A stretch of 43,290 nt of DNA from Chamaesiphon sp. 336R_metabinner_41 (GTDB taxonomy: Bacteria; Cyanobacteriota; Cyanobacteriia; Cyanobacteriales; Chamaesiphonaceae). A model generated the notes under the pieces. It made no database searches. It saw only the letters and a program-made list of their open reading frames with translations, and was not told the DNA's origin. This document shows positions 16,731-25,160 of the stretch, one piece after another (the stretch's first letter is position 1; each line of letters opens with the position of its first letter). The DNA lies in NCBI GenBank assembly GCA_025359915.1, contig JANYDE010000161.1, positions 1 through 43,290 on the forward strand. Direction: 5' to 3'. The position numbers were made by a program, and so were the translations under genes.

Positions 16731-16771
16731 GGATTTAGATTAGGCATTGTTAAATCTAATATTTATCATTC

Positions 16772-19333
16772 ATGTATATTCACGGAAGTATGATGATAAA
16801 TTGTGATGTTTTCGAGACTGACGGTATATTTAAAATCCCCCCCGAAATTATGACCAACTCATTTGCTGACGAATCATGGCTACCACCATCAATTAAGCCC
16901 GAAGAAAAACAAAATCTATTTGCCGACTCGGGCATCCTTACGGCTGGTGATAATCTGATTCAAGGGAGTGGCTCGGCGTTAAGTTATAGTGTTCGGGAAG
17001 CGATCGATAAATGGTCAGGGAAACAAGCACTATACGATCCAAATCCAATTCAGTATTTCACTTCATCGAGACTGACAATTGCAAATGTACCAACAGTAGT
17101 TCAAAAGCCTGCCAATATCGCACCAAAAGTTTTGGTAATGACTGGCGTGAAGTCAACATATGATGCTAATTCTTTACTTTCAATTGTTGGCGGTTCAGTG
17201 TTAGATGGCAATGGCTGGAAAGATCTAAGCAAGGTAGATTTTTGGTTGACTGATAAGCAGGGTAAAAGAGTTGAATTAGCTGATACTAATAGTTTTTCTG
17301 CTCAAGAGAAAGATCCAAATACTGCTAAATTTAATTATAGTACTAGCTTAAAAGATATTGCGATTGGTGAGTACAAGCTAAATGCTGTTGCTATTGACAA
17401 ATCAGGAGCTAAGAGCGATCTGTTCACTCAAGCAATGGTAATTAAGCCGATCAACATTACGCCCAAACCATTGACGATTACAGGTATTAAAGCAAGCTAT
17501 GACGCTAACTCAACTTTATCGATCGACAGTGGTTTTGCCTTAGATGGTAATGGTTGGCAAGATGTTAGCAAAGTAGATTTTTGGTTGACTGACAAGCAGG
17601 GCAAACGAGTTGAATTAGCTGATGTTACTAGTTTTATTGCTCAAGATAAAAAGCCCAATATGGCTAAATTTAGTTATAGTACTAGCTTGAAAGATATTGC
17701 GGCTGGTGAGTACAAGTTGAATGCTGTTGCTATTGATAAATCAGGAGCTAAGAGCGATCTATTTACTCAAGCAATAGTAATTAAGCCGATCAATATTACG
17801 CCCAAAATATTGGCGATTACTGGTATTAAGCCAAGCTATGATGCTAACTCAATATTGTCGATCGATACTGGTTCTGTCTTGGATGGCAATGGTTGGAAAG
17901 ATGTTAATAAAGTAGATTTTTGGTTGACTGATAAGCAGGGTAAACGAGTTGAATTAGCTGATGTTACTAGTTTTGCTGCTCAAGACAAAGAACCTAATAC
18001 TGCCAAGTTTAATTATACTACTAGTTTAAAAGGGATAGCTGCTGGCGAATATATATTAAATGCTGTAGCGATCGACAAACTCGGAGCGAAGAGCGATTTA
18101 TTTACACAGACGATGACAATAAAGCCTGAAATTCCCAAGCAATTTCTAAAAGTCGATGGTATTAAATCTAGCTATGAGCTTAATTCTAAACTCTCGATCG
18201 AGAATGGTTTAATTCTCGATAATAATGGTTGGCAGGATGTTGATAAAGTGGATTTTTGGTTGACTAATAAACAAGGTGAAAGAATTGAACTAGCTGACGC
18301 GACTAGCTTCGTCGTCACAGACACCAACTTAGCTAAATTCAATTATGATACAAATTTAGCAGGACTTGCTATCGGTGACTATCAATTTAATGCAGTTGCC
18401 TATGACAAGGCTGGTGTCGCTATCGATCACTTGAGTAAATCTTTAGCAATTAAACCTGAAAATATTGCCCCACAAGGTCTGAAAATGGAGGGGATTAAGT
18501 CTAGATACGATCCTAATTCTACACTGACAATTGACATCGGCTATGTATCCGATCAGAATGGCTGGCAAGATATCAATAAAGTAGATTTTTGGTTGACAAA
18601 TGCTCAAGGTCAACGAATTGAATTGCCAGATGCGAATAAGTTTGAGAAAAATACTCAGGAGTGGACTCAGTTTCAGTACAGCACTAGTTTAAATGGGATT
18701 GCTAATGGTGACTATCAGTTAAATGCGATCGCTTATGACAAAGCTGGTGTAGCTAGCAATCAATTTACCCAAGCTTTCACTATTAAGGCGATTGTCAAGC
18801 CAGATATTGACATTAAACTATTCGATCCATACAATGCTTTTTCCGCCGAGCAAAAACGCATTTTTGAAATAGCAGCAAATAACTGGGAAAGAATTATCAC
18901 TAATGATAAAGATGTTAGTGGCGTATTAAATATCGTCACAATCTTATCGCAGAAAGATATGAATGGAATGAGTTATCTGGGTACCGCTACTGGGGCAGAA
19001 GCATATATCGATCAGGCAATTAATAGTAGAAGTAATATTTCCAATGACCAAGTTCCCACCCTCAGCCCAGTCGATATCAATGGAGTCGATTATGATAATA
19101 GAATTAATGTAAGTTCCTATTATTTACAAGATAAGCCGAATACCCTTGACTTAGTGACGACGATGATGCATGAAATGGGACATATCTTGGGATTGGAACA
19201 CGAACCAGATCATAGTTTAATGGGTGCAGTGCATACAGTCGGTCAGACTGAGATCCTCAATAGTCACTCTTTTGATGCACTAGAAAAACTGGGCTATAAG
19301 ATCGATCGTAATGCCCAACTTAAATGGTCGTAA
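16772..19333 (+). CDS. Large metzincin metalloprotease with five Ig-like repeats
   Basis: An 853-residue protein with three parts. Residues 1-120 are a unique lead with no signal peptide. Residues 123-680 are five tandem repeats of 111-113 residues, each beginning with a GIKxSYDxNS-like strand and containing WQDVxKVDFWLTxxQGxR, a cyanobacterial Ig-like surface-protein repeat. Residues about 690-853 are a zinc protease of the matrixin/serralysin clan: HEMGHILGLEH (His800, His804, His810) followed by the Met-turn in HSLMG. An extracellular protease or adhesin is inferred; the lack of a Sec signal suggests type I secretion, though no RTX repeats are present. The ATG at 16772 has no clear ribosome site. 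ATGs at 16790 and 16793 follow GGAAG and are possible alternatives. Confidence 0.8.
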   Translation: MYIHGSMMINCDVFETDGIFKIPPEIMTNSFADESWLPPSIKPEEKQNLFADSGILTAGDNLIQGSGSALSYSVREAIDKWSGKQALYDPNPIQYFTSSRLTIANVPTVVQKPANIAPKVLVMTGVKSTYDANSLLSIVGGSVLDGNGWKDLSKVDFWLTDKQGKRVELADTNSFSAQEKDPNTAKFNYSTSLKDIAIGEYKLNAVAIDKSGAKSDLFTQAMVIKPINITPKPLTITGIKASYDANSTLSIDSGFALDGNGWQDVSKVDFWLTDKQGKRVELADVTSFIAQDKKPNMAKFSYSTSLKDIAAGEYKLNAVAIDKSGAKSDLFTQAIVIKPINITPKILAITGIKPSYDANSILSIDTGSVLDGNGWKDVNKVDFWLTDKQGKRVELADVTSFAAQDKEPNTAKFNYTTSLKGIAAGEYILNAVAIDKLGAKSDLFTQTMTIKPEIPKQFLKVDGIKSSYELNSKLSIENGLILDNNGWQDVDKVDFWLTNKQGERIELADATSFVVTDTNLAKFNYDTNLAGLAIGDYQFNAVAYDKAGVAIDHLSKSLAIKPENIAPQGLKMEGIKSRYDPNSTLTIDIGYVSDQNGWQDINKVDFWLTNAQGQRIELPDANKFEKNTQEWTQFQYSTSLNGIANGDYQLNAIAYDKAGVASNQFTQAFTIKAIVKPDIDIKLFDPYNAFSAEQKRIFEIAANNWERIITNDKDVSGVLNIVTILSQKDMNGMSYLGTATGAEAYIDQAINSRSNISNDQVPTLSPVDINGVDYDNRINVSSYYLQDKPNTLDLVTTMMHEMGHILGLEHEPDHSLMGAVHTVGQTEILNSHSFDALEKLGYKIDRNAQLKWS
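17138..18811 (+). repeat. Five in-frame tandem repeats of about 336 nt
   Basis: Units start at 17138, 17477, 17816, 18152 and 18485. Units 1-3 are very similar at DNA level (for example near-identical blocks around GATTTTTGGTTGACTGATAA at 17238, 17576 and 17915), whereas 4 and 5 have diverged. This points to recent duplication or gene conversion among the first three units. Confidence 0.88.
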
Positions 19334-19412
19334 TTTTAACTCGATCGACTAAAATCTAGTCATAGTTACATATTATATTAGTATATAAATATTAGTGACT
19401 AACATAAATTCG

Positions 19413-19447
19413 AGGGCACCCCGACAAGTTACCTGTTGGGGTGCCCC
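19413..19447. repeat. GGGCACCCC hairpin repeat (element E)
   Basis: GGGCACCCCGACAAG pairs with CCTGTTGGGGTGCCC with two mismatches. The flank CCGTGGGTACCC at 19448-19459 matches the flank of element D (CTTGTGGGTACTC at 20751). It lies between convergent genes and may act as terminator. Confidence 0.55.
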
Positions 19448-19515
19448 CCGTGGGTACCCTTAGAAATAGTCTGTCCCCTTTTCAAGGGAAGGGAGTAGAG
19501 CCTCCCCATTTATCG

Positions 19516-20556
19516 CTATCCATTACTCACACCCAAGCCTGGTAAATCTGCTGGGATTAAGCGTCCGTCGATTAATTTAGCACCGACAAAGGGATCGTCC
19601 ACTAAATTTAAGTGACTATCCAAATCTAAATAATCCGCTAATGGGGACAATTGCGCAGCGGCAGTATTTGCCAAGACAGTATCGGAATAGCAACCAAACA
19701 TCACCTGTAAACCGTGAGCGCGGGCAGTATGAATCATTCGCATTGCCTCCGTCAATCCCCCAGCCTTCATCAGCTTAATATTAACCCCATCGACTCTGCC
19801 CACCAAGCTGGGAATATCTCGACTGGTAAAACAACTTTCATCGGCAAAAATCGGTAGTGGGGACTCTGCTTTCAACTTAGTCAATCGTTCCTCATCACCC
19901 CGTGCCAACGGTTGCTCCAGATATTCCACCCCCAAATCTGCCAACCACCGACTCATGAAGATCGCGTCTTCGAGATTCCAGCCGCCATTAGCATCGACAG
20001 TTAATTTCGCGTTGGGCATTTCATCCTTGACTGCTACCATCATCTCGCGATCGGCACCAATTCCCAAGGGATTCCCCAGTTTTATTTTTAAAACCCGCGC
20101 ATCGAATACTTCTAACCACCCGCGAATTCTGGCTCTCGCGCCTTCAGGCGTGTTAATTCCCACTGTCACCGAAATCGGCACAATTTTCGATCGATCCAAT
20201 CCCCACAATTTCCATAGTGGTAATCCGACACTTTTACCTAACCAATCATATAGTGCTAGATCGATTGCGGTCATTGCGGCGGAGGGAAGCTGATGTTGCA
20301 TCATCAAGCTCTCGATCTCCTGTCGTTGGAGCGGATGATAGACTCTCAGATGGGGGATAAATGCCTGTAGAACCGTCGTGATTCGATCGAATGACTGAAT
20401 CTCAGTCCCGATCGAAAATGGCACAGCCTCGCCCCATCCGGTCACATGATCTGCGGTAATTCCGACTGCCAAATTCTGATTGCTACTGCTGGTACCACGA
20501 GAAATTGTGAGCGCGAAACGTTTATTGACAGTGTATGGAGAAAGTTGGACTTCCAT
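19516..20556 (-). CDS. Dipeptide epimerase (enolase superfamily)
   Basis: A 346-residue member of the muconate-lactonizing-enzyme subgroup, closest in pattern to L-Ala-D/L-Glu and related dipeptide epimerases that recycle murein peptides. The acid/base lysine pair is VLKIKLGN and VNIKLMKAGG. Metal ligands are in LTVDANGGW, YLEQPLA and IFADESC. The C-terminal DLDSHLNLVDDP fits the DxD motif that binds the substrate ammonium group in dipeptide epimerases. The length matches the family. Start ATG at 20556. It stands alone, so its exact dipeptide specificity cannot be inferred from context. Confidence 0.85.
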   Translation of the reverse strand: MEVQLSPYTVNKRFALTISRGTSSSNQNLAVGITADHVTGWGEAVPFSIGTEIQSFDRITTVLQAFIPHLRVYHPLQRQEIESLMMQHQLPSAAMTAIDLALYDWLGKSVGLPLWKLWGLDRSKIVPISVTVGINTPEGARARIRGWLEVFDARVLKIKLGNPLGIGADREMMVAVKDEMPNAKLTVDANGGWNLEDAIFMSRWLADLGVEYLEQPLARGDEERLTKLKAESPLPIFADESCFTSRDIPSLVGRVDGVNIKLMKAGGLTEAMRMIHTARAHGLQVMFGCYSDTVLANTAAAQLSPLADYLDLDSHLNLVDDPFVGAKLIDGRLIPADLPGLGVSNG

Positions 20557-20701
20557 AAATCAGGAGAGGGGGCGGGAAAGGATAACTGTTTGTTGCGGAA
20601 ATGGTAAATCATACATCAATTTAGCAACGCCTTATTCCTTTAATTTACATATACTCACACCTTGTACCAGTTTAAATATACTATTGCTTCGTGTAGATCC
20701 A

Positions 20702-20760
20702 GGGCGGGCACAAGACCGCGCCCCTACACAATTAACCTGTAGGGGTGCCCCTTGTGGGTA
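20702..20760. repeat. Dispersed hairpin repeat, element D
   Basis: Inner stem CCCCTACA (20721-20728) / TGTAGGGG (20738-20745) and outer stem CACAAG (20709-20714) / CTTGTG (20751-20756). Shares the TGTAGGGG and GTGGGTAC motifs with elements C and E. Located in the 275-nt gap between the divergently placed epimerase and the DUF6464 gene end. Confidence 0.55.
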
Positions 20761-20831
20761 CTCTCAATAATCTTTCTGTATTGGGGCAAGATGTAAGTAT
20801 ACTTTCCCAGCTCATCCCTTTCTCTTCCCGA

Positions 20832-21143
20832 TTATTCTGTCTCCTGATTGTCCCGATTATAATGGTGACAATCTTGACACAATCCATCTGGATTCACGGC
20901 GCAACGGATATATGGAGATCTGGCGTTGTAACTGCAACTGAGATCGCCAATGATGATGCCAATACCTTCAACATATTGCTCCTCAGGATCTTTAGTGATT
21001 CGTTTATAAAATCTGCGATCGAAACTAGATTCGGTTATCGTCATTCGCCGACCGCGCGTACGCAACCGCTGACAATAGCTCAACCACGAGCAAGTCAGCA
21101 GTAATAAAATAATGATAACGACAACTATCAGTGTGTGGAGCAC
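20832..21143 (-). CDS. DUF6464-type membrane-anchored Cys protein
   Basis: A 103-residue protein with an N-terminal membrane helix (LIVVVIIILLLLTCSWLSY) and a C-terminal conserved block GDLSCSYNARSPYIRCAVNP followed by CQDCHHY. The four cysteines (CxxxxxxxxxxC and CxxC) look like a small metal-binding or disulfide site. I recognise the block as the cyanobacterial DUF6464 family; its function is unknown. Start ATG at 21143. A frame on the opposite strand over the same region has no such features. Confidence 0.75.
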   Translation of the reverse strand: MLHTLIVVVIIILLLLTCSWLSYCQRLRTRGRRMTITESSFDRRFYKRITKDPEEQYVEGIGIIIGDLSCSYNARSPYIRCAVNPDGLCQDCHHYNRDNQETE

Positions 21144-21294
21144 TCATTGCACCTCAATTCATATTTAACATGATAACTTGCTAATTTGGATTGAAAACAA
21201 TACTTTTATTAAAGATTTAGAAAAATGGGTAATAAGGATGTAGCCTTTCGCCTCCGTTTGTCGATAATTATTGATTTTTGAGGTCGCTAATCAT

Positions 21295-22512
21295 TCAGCT
21301 TTTTGTCGCAAATATACGTTCGATCGCGGCTTCAACTACTTTATCTGGAGTGGATGCTCCCGATGTAACTCCAACGACGATTTTTCCGGCTGGGAGCCAA
21401 TCTTTGGTAATTTCTAATTCTTTAGATAGGGGTTTGTGTTCGATTTGATTATCAGCCAAAATACGGGCATCGCTATCAATATGATACGAGGGAATTTTAT
21501 GCTCGATCGAGATTTCTTGGAGATGGGTCGTGTTAGATGAGTTATAACCACCAATTACCAGCATGAGGTCAAGAGGTTCCTCCACTAGCTCAAACATCGC
21601 ATCTTGACGCTCCTGGGTGGCATCACAGATGGTATTGAAGCTTTGGAAATGGTCGTTTAATTCGGCGGTGCTGTATTTTTTCATCATTGTCCGCTCAAAC
21701 AATTTACCGATTGCTTCGGTTTCGGTTTTGAGCATGGTAGTCTGATTGGCAATGCCGACTTTTTCGAGGTCAATATCTGGATCGAATCCGGCGGAATAAG
21801 CTTTATTAAATTTAGTCAGAAATTCAGTTCTACGGGCTAATTTTTCTGCTGGTGAATCGCCGTTGTTTAAAATATAGTCAGCGACATAATTGGCTTCGGT
21901 CATATTTAAGACGATTAAATATTTGTCAGCAAAGGAACTAGTGGCGACGGTTTCCTCGTGTTTATATTGACCGTGAATAATCGATGTATAGTCTTTTTTC
22001 TTGTGCTTCTCGATCGTGTTCCAGACTTTAGATACCCAGGGACAGGTAGTATCGACGATCGTGCAACCTTTATCGTTGAGTAGTTGCATCTCTTGGACGC
22101 TAGCACCAAAAGCTGGGAGGATCACCACATCGCCACTATCTATGATATCAAAATTCTTGACGCTATTTTCGACTTGAATGAAGTTAACATTCATATCTCG
22201 CAATCGTTGATTGACAGAAGGATTGTGAATGATTTCATTGGTGATCCAAATCTGCTGTGTCGGGAAATGTTGACGAGTTTCATAGGCAATTGCTACCGCT
22301 CTTTCTACACCCCAACAGAAGCCAAAAGATTGAGCCAATCGAATCGTGACATCACCGCGAGTCAGCGTGTAGTTTCGATCGCGTATTTCTTGAATCAGAT
22401 CGCTTTGATATTCTGATTCAAGTACTGCAGCAACTTCGGCTTGATGTCCAAAGCCTTTGCGGTGGTAGTTGTCTGAGTGATTGAGCGATCTTTTAAAAGC
22501 TTTGGTATCCAT
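21295..22512 (-). CDS. ispH: 4-hydroxy-3-methylbut-2-enyl diphosphate reductase
   Basis: The last enzyme of the MEP isoprenoid pathway; it reduces HMBPP to IPP and DMAPP with a [4Fe-4S] cluster. At 405 residues it is the long plant/cyanobacterial form. The three cluster cysteines are in [24 protein letters not shown] and [14 protein letters not shown]. The [13 protein letters not shown] and [13 protein letters not shown] segments complete the active site. In this lineage ferredoxin is the likely electron donor. Start ATG at 22512. Monocistronic by appearance. Confidence 0.97.
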   Translation of the reverse strand: MDTKAFKRSLNHSDNYHRKGFGHQAEVAAVLESEYQSDLIQEIRDRNYTLTRGDVTIRLAQSFGFCWGVERAVAIAYETRQHFPTQQIWITNEIIHNPSVNQRLRDMNVNFIQVENSVKNFDIIDSGDVVILPAFGASVQEMQLLNDKGCTIVDTTCPWVSKVWNTIEKHKKKDYTSIIHGQYKHEETVATSSFADKYLIVLNMTEANYVADYILNNGDSPAEKLARRTEFLTKFNKAYSAGFDPDIDLEKVGIANQTTMLKTETEAIGKLFERTMMKKYSTAELNDHFQSFNTICDATQERQDAMFELVEEPLDLMLVIGGYNSSNTTHLQEISIEHKIPSYHIDSDARILADNQIEHKPLSKELEITKDWLPAGKIVVGVTSGASTPDKVVEAAIERIFATKS

Positions 22513-22756
22513 GAGGGCGTGGCTGATTGCTAGTGGCTCGTTAATAGCATTATATCTAAGTCCGTTAGCATCGATGTCTTTTACTAGTACTTCTTTGGGA
22601 TAGGGGATAGCGAAAAGGTGCTCTACCTAAATAGAGCACCAGGGGATAGGGGGTAGAGAGCAGTGAACAGGGAACAATGAATATTGTCCCCCAGTCCGCC
22701 AGTAACCCAGTCTTTCGCTAGCTTTTCATCCATCAATTCGGCAACGTCTGATTTTT

Positions 22757-23269
22757 TTATTTTGAATTGAGTCGATTTTGGCGGCGTTGTTCCATGATTT
22801 GTTGTATTTTTACGCGCTGTTCGGGAGTGAGCAGCTCTCGAATCGCTAATGTCTGTTCAAAATTTGTATCGGCAATTTCGCGCTGCAAAGATTGAACTTG
22901 TTGGCGTTTTTGGCGAATTTGGTCGGAAGTTGCATTCCCCTGAATTAGTTTGGTTAATTCTTGTTTACTTTGCTGTAATGTTTGACGGTGTTCTTTTGTT
23001 TGATTTTGAGAATTTTTTCGCAATTTTTGGAGCCGTTGGATCTGATCTAGTGAGAGATTGAGTTCTTTCGCTAGATTACTCACACTCCCAGGTGGAATCC
23101 TCAATTCACCATTGAGAGATCGATTATTTTGGGCAGTTTTCCAGGGCAGATACTGCTGAGATAGAGCCTTGGTGGAAGTCAAAGACAGATCTGCTCGCGC
23201 TGGCAAAATTATTGGAGCAATTGATAATAAAATTGACAGGAATGTCAGCAGCCGGAAGCGGGGTACCAT
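22757..23269 (-). CDS. Spy/CpxP-like periplasmic protein
   Basis: A 170-residue protein with a signal peptide (FRLLTFLSILLSIAPIILPA then RADLS). The mature part is mostly charged amphipathic helix, with SLDQIQRLQKLRKNSQNQTK and LLTPEQRVKIQQI; the LTPEQ element is the LTxxQ motif of Spy/CpxP periplasmic chaperones. It is the third gene of a minus-strand cluster with an ECF sigma factor and its probable anti-sigma factor, spaced 61 nt from the latter. That context suggests an envelope-stress sensor or chaperone feeding the sigma circuit, like CpxP or zinc-resistance sensors elsewhere. The feedback role is inferred. Confidence 0.75.
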   Translation of the reverse strand: MVPRFRLLTFLSILLSIAPIILPARADLSLTSTKALSQQYLPWKTAQNNRSLNGELRIPPGSVSNLAKELNLSLDQIQRLQKLRKNSQNQTKEHRQTLQQSKQELTKLIQGNATSDQIRQKRQQVQSLQREIADTNFEQTLAIRELLTPEQRVKIQQIMEQRRQNRLNSK

Positions 23270-23330
23270 AATTCGATCGAGTGTAATAATTTTTTAGACT
23301 TGGGGTGAATCTAGAAAGTTTGCTGTTGGC

Positions 23331-23699
23331 TTAGAAAAGATCGGGATCTAACTCTACTAAGTTTTCACGATCTCCAGTATCGAGTTCTGGCTGGTTTGAT
23401 AAATCGGGTAAGTAAGCTTCTAGAAAAAGATTGAGTTGATTCAATTCCGCGATACTCGGTTCGGGTGGATTCATCATCTGAAAAATTGTCGTACTAACTG
23501 ATGCAGCTATGATTAGTCCAATTCCACCCATAAGATATCGTCGCCAAGGGTTTGAAACTTTCTCTGCTTTTTCAGTAGGCAGAAGATCGATCTGCAACAT
23601 CAACCGATCTTCTAATTCTGGTAATTCAGGTGGTGCAATCGATCGATTGTGACATAAAAAGTCGATCAGTTTAGCATCTTCATCGGGTAAGTTGTTCAT
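23331..23699 (-). CDS. Probable membrane anti-sigma factor
   Basis: A 122-residue single-pass protein directly downstream of an ECF sigma gene (51-nt gap). The N-terminal 50 residues are helical and acidic (DEDAKLIDFLCHNRSIAPPE), as in sigma-binding anti-sigma domains, but no HxxxCxxC zinc motif is present. One membrane helix (YLMGGIGLIIAASVSTTIF) spans about 55-74 and a short acidic tail (ENLVELDPDLF) follows. The gene order sigma / anti-sigma is the main evidence; sequence alone would not identify it. Confidence 0.65.
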   Translation of the reverse strand: MNNLPDEDAKLIDFLCHNRSIAPPELPELEDRLMLQIDLLPTEKAEKVSNPWRRYLMGGIGLIIAASVSTTIFQMMNPPEPSIAELNQLNLFLEAYLPDLSNQPELDTGDRENLVELDPDLF

Positions 23700-23750
23700 A
23701 GTCTTCTCTGTGTTATCGATCGTGACTGCACCTGAATATTTTACTGCTAG

Positions 23751-24323
23751 CTATATCTGCATTCCAGCTTGTTCTAGAAATTTTCTCATTCCAATCCGCG
23801 CGTGAAATAATCTAGATTTGACAGTACCGACAGGAATTTTTAGAATTTCGGCGACTTCTTTTTGGGGGATTTCTTCAAGATCGTGCAATACTAATACCGA
23901 TCGATGCTCCTCGCTCAATAAGCTTAGTCCTGCTCGGACTAAATCTTGATAATGAAGCTGGATAATATCGGGGTCTTCATGTTGAGTGGAAATGCTTTCC
24001 GAGATATTTTTGAGACGCGATCGCTCTTGGGCTAAAGTTTGACGACGATCTGATGCTACATTCCAAGCAATCCGATATAACCACGTTGAAAATTGAGAAC
24101 TTTGGCGAAATTTAGGCAATCCTTTCCATGCCCGCAAAAATGCTTCCTGGACGAGATCGTCTAAAGAAATTGGATCGCAAAGTTGATAAATAATCTGTCG
24201 CACGCGAGATTGATGTCGCCGATATAATAGTCGAAAGCTATGCCGATCATTTTCTGCGACACAACGCTTGACTAATAGATCGTCAGTCATCAATTCAGTA
24301 GCATCGTTCACTTCTCCTACCAT
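23751..24323 (-). CDS. ECF (group 4) RNA polymerase sigma factor
   Basis: A 190-residue sigma factor with region 2 (RLLYRRHQSRVRQIIYQL, then DDLVQEAFLRAWKGLPKF and FSTWLYRIAWNVASDRRQ) and region 4 (LLSEEHRSVLVLHDLEEIPQ, KEVAEILKIPVGTVKSRLFH). These recognise the -10 and -35 of stress promoters. By layout and length it resembles cyanobacterial SigG, which is controlled by a membrane anti-sigma factor and responds to envelope stress, but I do not assign the name. It heads a three-gene minus-strand cluster (sigma, anti-sigma, Spy-like). Start ATG at 24323. Confidence 0.9.
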   Translation of the reverse strand: MVGEVNDATELMTDDLLVKRCVAENDRHSFRLLYRRHQSRVRQIIYQLCDPISLDDLVQEAFLRAWKGLPKFRQSSQFSTWLYRIAWNVASDRRQTLAQERSRLKNISESISTQHEDPDIIQLHYQDLVRAGLSLLSEEHRSVLVLHDLEEIPQKEVAEILKIPVGTVKSRLFHARIGMRKFLEQAGMQI

Positions 24324-24450
24324 TTAAAATACTTAAAATATCGATTAACCAGAAATAATTTCACCATCCTTTTCCTCGCAAATAATCACCTAACAAGAAC
24401 TAATTAGATCAATCTGAGTATCATCATGAGTAGCTTAAACCCTCTACAGG

Positions 24451-24535
24451 ACGGGCATGAAGCGGCGTTTTTATTCTGGGGTTCCCCAGAATAAAAACGC
24501 CACAGAATAAAAAAACGACAAGACAGCACCGCTCC
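24451..24535. repeat. Dispersed hairpin repeat, element B
   Basis: A perfect 18-bp hairpin with a 2-nt loop (24464-24481 and 24484-24501) is flanked by GGGCATGAAGCGGCG on the left and AAAACGACAAGACAGCACCG on the right. The flanks match element A at 5153-5254 (ATGAAGCGGCGG and AAAACGACAAGACA), though the central stem sequence is quite different. It is a non-coding repeat in the gap upstream of the sigma gene. Confidence 0.75.
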
Positions 24536-24628
24536 CACGATATAATGGCTACGAACGGAATCTCAAATAGGATTGCTATCGCGATTAGAGCGAGTAGATT
24601 TAGAAATATCTATTGTAGAGATCGGGTA

Positions 24629-24928
24629 TTAGTTGTGCTTGTCGTGATAGATGGTGTGAGAAAGCTTGTTAAGACGGTGATTGAGACGATTTTTCTCAGC
24701 TTGATTTAGTTTCCCACTACTGCGAATAGCGCGGATTCGGGATGCTTCGATATTATCTTCCCGTCGTTTGATGTGGCGAAATTCTTGAGCTGAAACCGAA
24801 CCGTTTTTAACGCCTTGATAAGTGCGCTGTTGCTGGTGATGAATTCGGTTTTGAATCGAGCCAGCCTGAGCAGCTAGAGGAGTAAGTACTAACAAGCCAG
24901 CAAAAATTGCAATAATTGATTTATTCAC
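24629..24928 (-). CDS. Small secreted basic protein
   Basis: A 99-residue protein with a signal peptide (MNKSIIAIFAGLLVLTPLAA, cleavage about AQA-GSIQ) and a mature part rich in Arg, His, Lys and Gln: NRIHHQQQRTYQGVKNGSVS, then QEFRHIKRREDNIEASRIRA and KLNQAEKNRLNHRLNKLSHT. Similar His/Arg-rich periplasmic proteins with a G-(S/E)-L-T/S-x-x-E repeat pattern occur in many Gram-negative bacteria without known function; here two such units (about 41-50 and 72-81) can be seen. Start ATG at 24928. Confidence 0.7.
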   Translation of the reverse strand: MNKSIIAIFAGLLVLTPLAAQAGSIQNRIHHQQQRTYQGVKNGSVSAQEFRHIKRREDNIEASRIRAIRSSGKLNQAEKNRLNHRLNKLSHTIYHDKHN

Positions 24929-25160
24929 GATCGATCTCCATTAATTTGTCTGCTGAATCTTTAGACAGGTAAATCTCGATCGAGGTTCAATCCTGGGTTA
25001 ATATGGGGGCAATCCAGGACACCTGCGGAATTAAGACAGCTACAAGTCAACTAATTATGATATTAATGGCGATAAGAAAGCTATCTACGCTCGATGAATC
25101 CATAATCCTAAACATATAAGGCTAGAATACAAAGGGCGTAAATTTTCCCAACTCGACTGT

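Larger units (their letters stand above)
16060..16771. other. 712-nt gap with hairpin and long palindrome
   Basis: The longest non-coding stretch in the window. It holds a perfect 14-bp inverted repeat (16368-16407), a perfect 26-bp palindrome (16705-16730) and a weaker stem just before the next gene. Open frames on both strands between 16413 and 16655 overlap each other and look like chance. The region should contain the promoters of the divergent capD-like and metalloprotease genes and could encode a small RNA ending at the 16368-16407 hairpin. Confidence 0.4.

Noticed and set aside
20745-21104. 119-codon plus-strand frame opposite the DUF6464 gene
   Set aside because: The minus strand has the conserved Cys block and membrane helix; the plus frame is its shadow.
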